Assembly: GCA_035772405.1 (NCBI GenBank)
Contig: JAYKKM010000492.1
Span: 4,045,108 to 4,109,107 of the forward strand
Reading direction: 5' to 3'
Source: Chrysogorgia sp. JL179-B06
Lineage: Eukaryota > Cnidaria > Anthozoa > Scleralcyonacea > Chrysogorgiidae
DNA length: 64,000 nucleotides
In this document: piece by piece, positions 27,547-36,755 of the stretch
How the letters are laid out: every line of letters starts with the position of its first letter
How positions within the stretch are numbered: position 1 is the stretch's first letter
Program-made: the position numbers and the translations under genes
Notes under the pieces: generated by a model
Databases searched by the model: none
Seen by the model: the letters and a program-made list of their open reading frames with translations, nothing else
Told to the model about the DNA's origin: nothing

Positions 27547-27975
27547 CTAAAAGTTTTTTGTTTTTTGTTTTTGTCGATGCTTGTTCTTATAATCAGCTAA
27601 TTTATAGATTCTTTCACTATTCCATAATTTCCCCATTTTACCCTGACGTTTTCCATATCGATATAACGTGGACGGATCATATAGTCTACCTTTAAAATGG
27701 TAGAAATCATCAGCATAAGAACGAAGGATTTCGCCCCCATATGGAAGCCAATCAAAAATATCACCTCTTGCTTCTTTGAGATAAACAACCCCTTGAAGAA
27801 ATCCCAATTCTTTATCTTTTACAATTTCACGACTGCATTCAAAAAACGATATTTCATTTAATTTAAGACAATTCTGTGGAGTGTGAATTAATTTCGCTGC
27901 CTCTATCAATTTTTCAGCATTTTCTTGATTACGCATTTGAAATGACCAAATCTTTCGCGAGGGTATATACCCCAT
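27547..27975 (-). CDS. Accessory protein of the 'YHFxGRxYDxSTxxxYGxR' family, copy 1
   Basis: 142 residues from the ATG at 27975 (MGYIPSRKIWSF). The C-terminal block (DDFYHFKGRLYDPSTLYRYG, then GK-x-W-x-x-[ED]-R) is clearly shared with the 41648 gene (IYHYTGRTYEASTFTQYG). An upstream LGFLQGVVYLKE/WSFLKIGVYEDK block also aligns. The many aromatic and Arg residues suggest nucleic-acid binding, which is speculation. Confidence 0.5.
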   Translation of the reverse strand: MGYIPSRKIWSFQMRNQENAEKLIEAAKLIHTPQNCLKLNEISFFECSREIVKDKELGFLQGVVYLKEARGDIFDWLPYGGEILRSYADDFYHFKGRLYDPSTLYRYGKRQGKMGKLWNSERIYKLADYKNKHRQKQKTKNF

Positions 27976-28155
27976 CTTCAACAAAATAACTGACCATTTT
28001 TTTTATGATATCGTTTTTTATACCCCAGGTTTTGTAGAAATGAAAAAAAATTTTCTCAAAAAACTTTCATATAAATAAGCTGAAACTTTTCTTTTTCATT
28101 TATACACTACGTGCTTATAAAACATTGTCCCTCTACAAACTTAGTTTAAGAAAAA

Positions 28156-28686
28156 ATGGCTACGAAAGAAGAAATAACGAATGAAGCTTCCTATGGAGAA
28201 CCCAACCTCATACCCCTGAATGGTTCCCCTCTCATATGGGATTACAACGATAAAGGAGAAGGATACGCGTACGGTGTACGTGTACGGGATACGGATACGT
28301 ATACGTAGAAAGAGTTTAATTTCAATGACTTTAAACCCGTCAAACCTATTCAGGATAATGGTGATTGTGATAGTGATGATAGTTTGAAAGCATTTTTGGG
28401 GACTGCTGATGACGAAGTAAAGGAGGAAAAAGTATTTAATAGAAACAACATTAAAAAAAAAGTATATACCCGCTGTGATATTAATACTCTTCGACAGAAT
28501 TTTCCAAATCAAAAATATATTTTACGACACTGTATATACTTTCCCTCGGGTAAGCTATCCGGGTATAAATTATATTTAGAAGTGGTAGATGGGGGAATTC
28601 TTTGTCAGCATAATTATATAACAACAATTATGATAACTGATGATTCCATACTTAGTTCCATTAATAAAGAAATGTATTTAGATTAA
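28156..28686 (+). CDS. Accessory protein, member 5 of the 'LAK-Y-V-C' family, with internal TAG
   Basis: From ATG 28156 the frame codes for 50 residues to a TAG at 28306-28308, and the same frame is open afterwards to 28686. The stop lies at the end of a short TACGNN repeat tract (28266-28308). The downstream part holds the family core LRQNFPNQKYILRHCIY, a SGYKLYLEVV strand and a SINKEMYLD end. Either a one-stop pseudogene or a shorter protein from an internal ATG at 28384. Longer than its relatives. Confidence 0.45.
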
Positions 28687-29214
28687 ATAAAAACAATAAA
28701 AAGAGAATTTTGTTTTTCAAAAAAAGTTATTTTATTGTGTGTTAAAGTACATTTTATTTTTTTTTTAAATATATTTCATCTATTTGAAAAACACCAAATA
28801 ATTTTTGGAGATATTACTCTACAAATTTTATCATTTTTTTTTAAATACCGTAACTAAGGAATATCAGTCATTCGGCCATAAGATGGCGTCGAGGTAAGAG
28901 CTCCATGGCGGAAATTTCTATGATTAATTCTATAAACCAAAATTTGATTATTTTTATTTCAACATCGTACAACTCTTCCAATAAAAATAATATGGACGTT
29001 TTTTTTGAATGGCACGTGTAAGTATAAATCACATTGGGTGAGGTATGATGGTCGTTTATAAAGTTTTTTTTTTGAATTTTAAATATCTATCTCATGAAAT
29101 TGACTACGATCACCTTCCTCTCTCTCTCTGGTCGTCAAACTCAAGGATAAACCAAAAAACTGGTCGTACAACAACACCAGGTTTCATGAGATAAATATAT
29201 AAAAAATTCACAAA
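28687..29214. other. Non-coding AT-rich stretch
   Basis: No credible gene. It contains poly-T tracts and a small inverted repeat (TCTCATGAAATT near 29092 and TTTCATGAGA near 29181) around a CTCTCTCTCTCT tract. Probably host repeat DNA between two virus fragments. Confidence 0.3.
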
Positions 29215-29431
29215 AAACCTCTTGTATACGACCAGGTGCATATCCCCCCTGATTTGATGGCTGGTCGCTCTTAACAGGGTGACCACACCTTAAAACTAGA
29301 ACACCCTCCTGGAAATTTTGGACTGGCTGTGCTCTGATTGGTCCATTCAAATCAATTCTTGATTCTGATTGGCTTAGAGCTCGGTCCAGTCCCAAACACA
29401 TTGATATATATATATTGATATATATTACTAC
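29215..29431. repeat. Host repeat joined to the truncated polymerase copy
   Basis: The segment with CTCTGATTGGTCCATTCAAAT, CTGATTGGCTTAGAGCT and CAGTCCCAAACACAT is similar to 53690-53775 (CTCTGATTGGTCAATTCAAAT, CTGATTGGTTAAGAGCT, CAATCCCTTACACAT). Both copies are followed by AT microsatellites. The polymerase pseudogene starts directly beside it, so this repeat marks the truncation point. Confidence 0.5.
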
Positions 29432-30431
29432 TCATAAACATACTATATTATTAGTTAATTTAATAAGATGTCCTTCAGAATCTGTACGTGAATCATAAAT
29501 GATATTATCTAAATCGAGATCTGAATACACTACCAAGTCAACACCTGGAGCATTAAGAAATTTTTCGTACACAATCGAAAATTGTTTAACTTTAACTTCT
29601 TCACCCTCGGGTATACCCGATTTTTTATACACAGCACGTATTTCTTCAACACTAAATAATTCGTCAATACTTTTACTAGGTTGTTTAGTCATCGTCTCAT
29701 ACCTATGATCTTTATACAAAAACGATAGACATACTAAAACAGATAACGCAAAACAACAATTTTTAATTGTTTGCGTTAACTTAGTACTGATAATATAAAA
29801 AACTCCAGTGCGAAATTTACGATCATATTTTGTTATAGATTTATTTACTTTACCTCCGCCACTATCATTTTCATTTGCTTTATTTAATCTATTGTAAATT
29901 TTTTTTCTCCTAATTAAAGGATTTTTTTTTTGTTACTTGATAAATTATTAGCTGATAATCCCGATGGAAAAGTTTGAATAACTACAGTACATTTCCACCC
30001 GTTCGCAATCATTTCTTGATTACTTTGCATATGTTTTTCAAAAATATTTCAAAAATATTTTACATTAACATCATTTAATTTCATTACAGCTGTAGAGAAA
30101 AAACCCTTAGGGGCGTGACTAAAAATAAATCGCACATAGTCATCATTATTTTTTACACTTGTACGTGCATAATTAATCAAATAAGTAAAAAGTAACGTCA
30201 ACGATTGTATAAAAGCTATAAAATTAACATCCGCTTTACAAGCGAAATAGATATTGAAAAAGTTTGTTCAATAACTTTAAACTTTTCATTTTCTTTTTCA
30301 TTAATTTTCTCAACACTAATAATATTATCCTCATTTGTTTGAGTTTCTTTTTTTTTTTCACTTTCAAACAAACTTACTAAACGTTCTATTTCTTTGTTAT
30401 TATATTTAAATTCCTTCTGTTGATTCTCCAT
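29432..30431 (-). pseudogene. Truncated second copy of the polymerase B N-terminus
   Basis: Starts at an ATG at 30431 (MENQQKEF) and matches the N-terminal ~330 codons of the 7600 gene in several frames. The best block, 29719-29432, has SIDELFSVEEIRAVYKKSGI, IIYDSRTDSEGHLIKLTN and ends at NNIVCL. Several frameshifts lie in between (around 29930 and 30230). It lacks all exonuclease and polymerase motifs. It diverges well beyond allelic level from the A copy, so it is from a related element, not a recent duplicate. Confidence 0.75.
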
Positions 30432-30600
30432 GGTTTTGTTCTTTTCTTCTTCTAAAACAAGAAATACATGAGGTTTTTTTATTTGTTTTGTTTTCCTCTC
30501 CATCAACAAGATCCCCTATATTAATATGATCTGCCTCTTTTACACTAATACAGTTAAAGGTCACCAACGGTTTATCTCCAGCACCCATCCAATTACCCAT
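30406..30600 (-). CDS. MG-starting small protein, copy 2
   Basis: A 64-residue intact ORF beginning MGNWMGAG. It aligns with the 7437 protein over VTFNCISV/VTLTCINI, VDGEENKTNK and CISCFRRRKE, and again overlaps the polymerase start (by 26 bases). The frame has survived although the polymerase beside it is broken. The N-terminal Gly2 is kept; the myristoylation motif is weaker here (Gly instead of Ser at position 6). Confidence 0.5.
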   Translation of the reverse strand: MGNWMGAGDKPLVTFNCISVKEADHINIGDLVDGEENKTNKKTSCISCFRRRKEQNHGESTEGI

Positions 30601-30616
30601 TTTTTTTCTAAAAACA

Positions 30617-30933
30617 ATGTGTGAAACTATACATATAGAAATTTATTTAAAAAATTAAAATAACGAACTTTATATAGCCTATGAAGTTTTAGATAATGAT
30701 GCTTGTGTTTTATTATCACCAGAAATATTTCGTGAATGTCTATTAAATTTTTACAGAAGATAATGAGGAAATCATTTATATTAATTATTTAGTAATACAA
30801 GAAAGATTAGAATATTAAAAAAATATATATATCAATTATCATCATCTATTATATATAAAATTGAGTGTATTATAAATTTTATTAAAAAAAATAATACGTC
30901 CTATCTTGGAATTAAAACAATATTTAATTATGG
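30617..30933 (+). pseudogene. Decayed copy of the 7081-type gene
   Basis: Starts with an ATG (MCETIHIEIYL) and soon hits stops. Recognisable blocks are LYIAYEVLDNDACVLLSPEI and REC-x-LNF in shifted frames, and the IKTIF end near 30915. Its start codon is 16 bases from that of the divergent MG protein. Confidence 0.5.
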
Positions 30934-31462
30934 TTAGAATGAAATTATCGGTAAAAAAACGAAATAATAACTCACGTGTCGTTAATAAATCACAAAGTAT
31001 ACGGGATGTTCTTCAATGTAAAAGTAATACGGTAAAAAGAATAAGATGTCGTAAACGCACTGCCCATACCCCAAAATGTTGGATCCATTTAGCAAAAGAA
31101 GATAACTTACGTGTAAAAAAAATCAAATATTCCAAATGCTGGAAAGGGATTGTTCGCGTGGAAAAATCAATTTAATCCAAAAAAAAACAATAATCCAATA
31201 CACTGGTGGAAAAACAAATCAAACAGAATTAAATCGAAAATACGGTATAGATGTAAACACGAACTATAGTATTTGTGATACTCCCAACAATTGTTTGGAT
31301 GCTGATTTAAGTACTTATTCTGCAGCTCGTTTTGCAAATAATGGAAAAAGAGGATCAAAATATAAAAATAATTCCTACTTTACTTATAAAAAAAATAATA
31401 ATAAATACTTTTTAGAAAGTTCAAAACGTATAAAACCCCATGAAGAAATTTTTGCTAATTAA
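30930..31462 (+). pseudogene. SET-domain protein, copy 2 (frameshifted)
   Basis: Pieces 30930-31175 (basic N-terminus, LQCKSNTVKRIRCRKRTA and CWIHLAKED) and 31136-31462 (GKTNQTELNRKYGIDVNTN, AARFANNGKRGSKY, KPHEEIFAN, then a TAA inside the last SET motif). The middle of the SET domain is more complete here than in the A copy, but the NAGEGLFA region is broken by the frame change. It follows the 7081-type pseudogene, as in A. Confidence 0.6.
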
Positions 31463-31500
31463 GGTCCGAACTATGGAAAAGAAAAAAACGGTAAATCATA

Positions 31501-31768
31501 ATGGGGTGTAGGAAATGTAGAAGATATGTAAAATTATTAGGTAAAGGATTTAAAGGGAAAAAAAACAAAGAGGTGGTGCATTTAGAGGAACTAAAAAATA
31601 ACGTGGGGTATAAAAATAACTAACGCATTAGGTAAAAATATCATCAACGAAATTAGTAAAGGTGTTGCAATATTAAAAACACTAAAAAATAAATCTCAAA
31701 AAGGAGGAATAGTACAACCACGACATCGTAGATATGGTGGATATTTAGAGAAAATAAGAATGTATTAA
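31501..31768 (+). pseudogene. Basic protein, copy 2 (decayed)
   Basis: Begins MGCRKCRRYVKLLGKGFKGK and then changes frame; the C-terminal part (KNKSQKGGIVQPRHRR, ending at the TAA at 31768) aligns with KRHFQKGGLVYHKTRN of the 6283 protein. Same position relative to SET as in A. Confidence 0.45.
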
Positions 31769-31840
31769 TATTTAAAAATAAAAATAAATATTCTTTATCT
31801 TTTCTTTTTTGTCAACAAAATATTTATTATTCCATTGTTT

Positions 31841-32980
31841 TTATTTTACATTTGTATCAACCAATTCACAACATTTAAGAGTGAATTTTTCAGTATTAAG
31901 AATGTTAAAATTTGTCATTGCTGTCAAATAAAAACTACGTATTGTACAAGCAATTTCTACACAATTAATTGGTCTTTGTCTCCAATATAGATAATCATTA
32001 AATATACAAAAAATAAAATAAGAAGTAAGATTATCATAACAATGAAATTTTTCAGGAAAATTGTCATTTAAAGGGCAACTAAACCTTTTGAGGTTATTCT
32101 ATTTTTCGTTAGAATTCAAAAAGTTCAATTCAAAACCGAAGAAATAATTGAAATTGGTTGCTCGGTTCTACTGTTATGATCTGTTAAAGATCGAGTTTTC
32201 AACCCTTTTGCTAAACTTAGTTGAACAACGACCGCGTCAGAAGAAAGCCTGGTACTACCGGTAAGTGATGTCATAATGATGTCATACGGCAAGAAAATAC
32301 TGTATATTTTGGTTTTATTTTAGTGAAATTTGGAATACTGTTTACTCTTGGGTGAGTGATAAGTGACAAACCAAATATCAAGCACTGGAATATTATTTTG
32401 TTCAATAAACCTATTACCAGTATGACACCATGACGTCATACCGGTAATAGTGCCATTCTTCTCATAACACGGTCGTGCAACAAGAGATTCGAAGAAATAC
32501 TCCTCAATAAATCCTGCACTATATCATGAAATTCATTTTTATCTTCACTTTTACAAAGTTAGATGATATATCTTTCGGAGGAAAATAGAACCTCAAAAAG
32601 GTTTAGTTGCCCTTTAACCAAACGTTAATTGTTTCTTTAGAATAAGGAAAACAGAAATTTAGTAAATTATGTTCCATATACGTTGAAAATAAACATTGAA
32701 AATGTTTTAATATACAATCAGGAACAAGTTCTTTTTCTTTATCTTGAAACAGTTGAATTACAAAAAAACAACTCCCATCGATATCTTCTTTCAAATAAAA
32801 ATATATTTTAATATTGTAAATAGTAGAAGCAAAGGTATCTGAAATCTTCAATAATACATGGTACGCTTCAATTCCATCTTCATTCGAACTAAAACTGGCA
32901 ATAAAATCCCAAATATATCTACATGTAAAATATCCATCAGTATATCTTGAAGGGTCCATTTGACCGACCAATACATCCAT
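31841..32980 (-). pseudogene. 5695-type gene split by a MITE
   Basis: The N-terminal part (32980-32614, MDVLVGQMDPSRY) and the C-terminal part (32067-31841) are both open and are homologous to the 5695 protein. Between them lies the TTAA-flanked element 32072-32613. Outside the insertion the frame is nearly intact, so the insertion is the main lesion and looks recent compared with the rest of the B copy. Confidence 0.6.
32072..32613. mobile_element. Kolobok/T2-type MITE
   Basis: Flanked by TTAA on both sides (32068-32071 and 32614-32617). Terminal inverted repeats of about 30 bases start AGGGCAACTAAACC. TTAAAGG ends are known for T2/Kolobok MITEs. No ORF. Inside are two near-identical TACCGGTA-type segments about GACGTCATA (near 32255 and 32432), part of an internal inverted repeat. 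Confidence 0.75.
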
Positions 32981-33129
32981 TCTTAAAACACTACATTAAT
33001 GTTCAATGTTTCAAACTTTTATAGAGTGATAAAAAATATTGTTGTTTCCATACTCTATTTATTTTTTCCATAATTTGAACACTAAACAAAATTATTTCAT
33101 ACAACGAACAATGATGAATCTGTGATTCA

Positions 33130-33650
33130 TGATATTTACAAACATTTTTCTTTAATATTATACTTTTCAATTAATGTAGAATATTTTTCAATATTAAAAT
33201 GTTCCAAATTGACACATGATAACTTAAGTTTTGCACATAATATAGACTCCAAAGTTCCACCTTTATACCCAAAAACATAAGTGTGATCCATAAATCAATT
33301 TCAGTCGATCAACCATTTCTTTTTGATCCAAATAGTGGGATTGTGTTTTATTCACATAATACAACCCGTGTAAATGTTTCTGACAAATAATAGTTTTTTC
33401 TTTATAAATAATTCAAATCTTTAAAATCAGGTAATGATGAATCGTAGCATTGAAAAGATTCAAAATCTCCATTTTCTAAACAAATCACCGAAACCTCCCG
33501 ATAAGTCCATCGATGATTTAAATAAAAAGCTTCACAGTCAATCAAATGTGATTTTTTCAAATAATGGTTCGCTGATTCTTTTAAAAAAGACTTATCTTTA
33601 ATAGAGTTATAGGGACAATCCAAATGCGTTAACTCAGCGTATAAACTCAT
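33130..33650 (-). pseudogene. Second copy of the DxE nuclease-like gene (broken)
   Basis: 33650-33402 is open and has LIDCEAFYLNHRW and YREVSVICLENGDF, matching MDCECYQFKG and YREVTLLELQ of the 3813 protein. The C-terminal half (33400-33130) is recognisable in shifted frames: HLHGLYYVN, a truncated YKGG region and a CVNLE-like block. The D-x-E motif is conserved in both copies. Confidence 0.55.
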
Positions 33651-34299
33651 AACTAAATTTTTAATGTTTTTATTCGAATATTTATACTATTTTTCCGACT
33701 AATAAAACTATATCATTTTTCAAAAATTGTCGATTGGTTAATAGTATTAAGTTGTGATTGGTGTTCAACAATCCGTCAATCAAAAAATTTCAACAAATAT
33801 GATTGGCGAAATTTTAAACTCGTGAAAGCTCATTGGTTAAATAATTGTACCCTCCCTATAAACAAATATAAAAACCCAACCCAAGGGTCTACACCCACTA
33901 AAAGCAATCATATCCCGATAGAGGAAGGTTATAACAAAAAATTACAAGAAAAATAAGAAAAATGAATGTGGAAAAAAAACTCAGATGTGAAGGCCTACTA
34001 CAGTGGTGGGAACTTTTGTGTATTTTTGATGAAAGAGAGACCAAAGGAAGATGAAACCGAACCGAAAAACCCTATCACCAGATAAAAAAAGAGGAAACTG
34101 GTCGAAGAAATGGAGGTTTGTCCAATACTACGAAAGTATAACGGATCGTTATTTTGGTGTACGATCTGTAAAAAATACTTTTGCTTTCACAAGTCGTAAA
34201 AACAATTTACTAGTCGTGAATTTTTGTTGAAAGAAAAAATTTGCTCTGGGGTATCAGTACCAATGGTACGGATCGTAGGAATGGTGATATTTCGTAAAA
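33651..34299. promoter_or_regulatory. Upstream region with several ATTGG boxes
   Basis: Non-coding. ATTGG (inverted CCAAT) occurs at about 33733, 33758, 33802 and 33833, upstream of the nuclease copy, as found near 3701 in A. A TATAAAAACCC box lies near 33867 facing right, with a 30-codon ORF from 33961 that has no support. From about 34130 degenerate ACGGATCGT-type motifs announce the satellite. Confidence 0.35.
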
Positions 34300-35727
34300 A
34301 AGTATTCACGATCCGTGAAGACTCTGCGTTGGTGTTAGGTAGGCGACCCAAATATTTTGTCGATCGGTACGGATGGTAAAGATGCTAACGAATCGTAAAA
34401 TGTGTTTACGATCCGTGAACACTCTGCGTTGGGGTTAGGTAGGCGACCCAAACATTTTGTCGATCCGTACGGATGGTAAAGATGGTAACGAATCGTAAAA
34501 TGTGTTTACGATCCGTGAAGACTCTGCGTTGGTGGTAGGTAGGGCTCCGAAAAATGTTGTCGATCCGTACGGATGGTAAAGATGCTAACGAATCGTAAAA
34601 TGTGTTTACGATCCGTAAAGACTCAGCGTTGGGGTTAGGTAGGCGACCCAAACATTTTGTCGATCCGTACGGATGGTAAAGATGCTAACGAATCGTAAAA
34701 TGTGTTTACAATCCGTGAAGACTCTGCGTTGGTGGTAGGTAGGCGACCCAAACATTTTGTCGATCCGTACGGATGGTAAAGATGCTAACGAATCGTAAAA
34801 TGTGTTTACGATCCGTGAACACTCTGCGTTGGTGGTAGGTAGGGCTCCGCAAAATTTTGTCGATCCGTACGGATGGTAAAGATGCTAACGAATCGTAAAA
34901 TGTGTTTACGATCCGTAAAGACTCTGCGTTGGGGTTGGGTAGGCGACCCAAACATTTTGTCGATCCGTACGGATGGTAAAGATGCTAACGAATCGTAAAA
35001 TGTGTTTACGATCCGTGAAGACTCTGCGTTGGGGTTAGGTAGGCGACCCAAACATTTTGTCGATCCGTACGGATGGTAAAGATGCTAACGAATCGTAAAA
35101 TGTGTTTACGATCCGTGAACACTCTGCCTTGGTGGTAGGTAGGCGTCCCAAACATTTTGTCGATCCGTACGGATGGTAAAGATGCTAACGAATCGTAAAA
35201 TGTGTTTACGATCCGTGAAGACTCTGCGTTGGGGTTAGGTAGGCGACCCAAACATTTTGTCGATCCGTACGGATGGTAAAGATGCTAACGAATCGTAAAA
35301 TGTGTTTACGATCCGTGAACACTCTGCCTTGGTGGTAGGTAGGCGTCCCAAAAATTTTGTCGATCCGTACGGATGGTAAAGATGTTAACGAATCGTAAAA
35401 TGTGTTTACGTTGATCATGGAATAGGGCTCCGAAAAATTTTGTCGATCCGTACGGATGGTAAAGATGCTAACGAATCGTAAAATGTGTTTACGATCCGTA
35501 AAGAACTCTGCGTTGGGGTTAGGTAGGCGACCCAAACATTTTGTCGATCCGTACGGATGGTAAAGATGGTAACGAATCGTAAAATGTGTTTACGATCCGT
35601 GAAGACTCTGCGTTGGGGTTAGGTAGGGCTCCGAAAAATTTTGTCGATCCGTACGGATGGTAAGAATGGTTACGAATCGTAAAATGCAGTTACGATCCGT
35701 AAACACTCTACCTTGCCGTTAGGTAAA
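34300..35727. repeat. 100-bp-period tandem satellite
   Basis: About 14 units of almost exactly 100 bases. Each unit contains GTCGATCCGTACGGATGGTA, ACGAATCGTAAAATGTG, TTTACGATCCGTGAA and CTCTGCGTTGG. Three of these are near-palindromic. Variants alternate between 'GGCGACCCAAACATTTTG' and 'GGGCTCCGAAAAATTTTG' types. One unit near 35411 is disrupted by TTGATCATGGAATA. The repeated 81-codon ORFs on the minus strand are a by-product. Confidence 0.9.
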
Positions 35728-36755
35728 ATACTTAATTTCAGCCTGTCGTTCTTAATAAATTGCAAAAGTGTCGCTTGATCATGGAATATAATATATATTT
35801 TCCAATATCCTGTTTCAATAACATAATTCATAATTTTAACACATTGACTGTCATATAATATATTGTTGCCTCTGTTTCAATAACATAAAACCCCGTAGTC
35901 GCATGTCTTCGCAAACAACTTTATTCACATTGACTGTGATATAATATATTCATGTTGCCCAACAACTCTATTCACATTGACGGCGATAAAACCCTGTACT
36001 CGTTTCTTCGCCAACAACTTTACTATTGACTGTGATATAATATATTGGTGTTGCCTCGTTCTATGGTAAAACCCCGTAGCGTGTCTTCGCGAACAACTTT
36101 AGGTTCTACGCTAAAACCCCGTATGTCTTCGCGAACAACTTTATTCACATTAACTACTCATATAATATATTGTTTCCTCGTTCTACGGTAAAACCATGTG
36201 TTAAAATTATGATTATGTTATTGAAACAGGAGATTGGAAAATATATATTATATGACAGACACAAGACACGCGGACTACATGGTTTTACCGTAGGACGAGG
36301 AAACAATATATTATATGAGTAGTTAATGTGAATAAAGTTGTTCGCGAAGACACGACTACGGGGTTTTAGCGTAGAACCTAAAGTTGTTCGCGAAGACACG
36401 CTACGGGGTTTTACCATAGAACGAGGCAACACCAATATATTATATCACAGTCAATAGTAAAGTTGTTGGCGAAGAAACGAGTACAGGGTTTTATCGCCGT
36501 CAATGTGAATAGAGTTGTTGGGCAACATGAATATATTATATCACAGTCAATGTGAATAAAGTTGTTTGCGAAGACATGCGACTACGGGGTTTTATGTTAT
36601 TGAAACAGAGGCAACAATATATTATATGACAGTCAATGTGTTAAAATTATGATTATGTTATTGAAACAGGATATTGGAAAATATATATTATATTCCATGA
36701 TCAAGCGACACTTTTGCAATTTATTAAGAACGACAGGCTGAAATTAAGTATTTGT
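35728..36755. repeat. Large palindrome, arms of about 470 bases
   Basis: The left arm from 35728 (TTTCAGCCTGTCGTTCTTAA) reads inverted up to about 36755 (TTAAGAACGACAGGCTGAAA). The centre is near 36190-36250. Arms include GGGGTTTTACC/GGTAAAACCCC and TTCGCGAACAACTTTA/TAAAGTTGTTCGCGAA motifs that recur through the next 4.6 kb. High arm identity suggests recent formation or gene conversion. Confidence 0.8.

Noticed and set aside
28141..28512. 123-codon minus-strand ORF rich in Ile and Phe
   Set aside because: Antisense to the 28156 gene, which has family homologues.
34406..35535. Series of near-identical 81-109-codon minus-strand ORFs starting MGRLPNPNAES
   Set aside because: They recur at multiples of 100 bases and simply translate the satellite unit; no sign of selection on the protein.
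34300..35727. CRISPR-like array
   Set aside because: Repeats and 'spacers' are both conserved, the period is 100 bases, and the context is an animal genome; it is a satellite.
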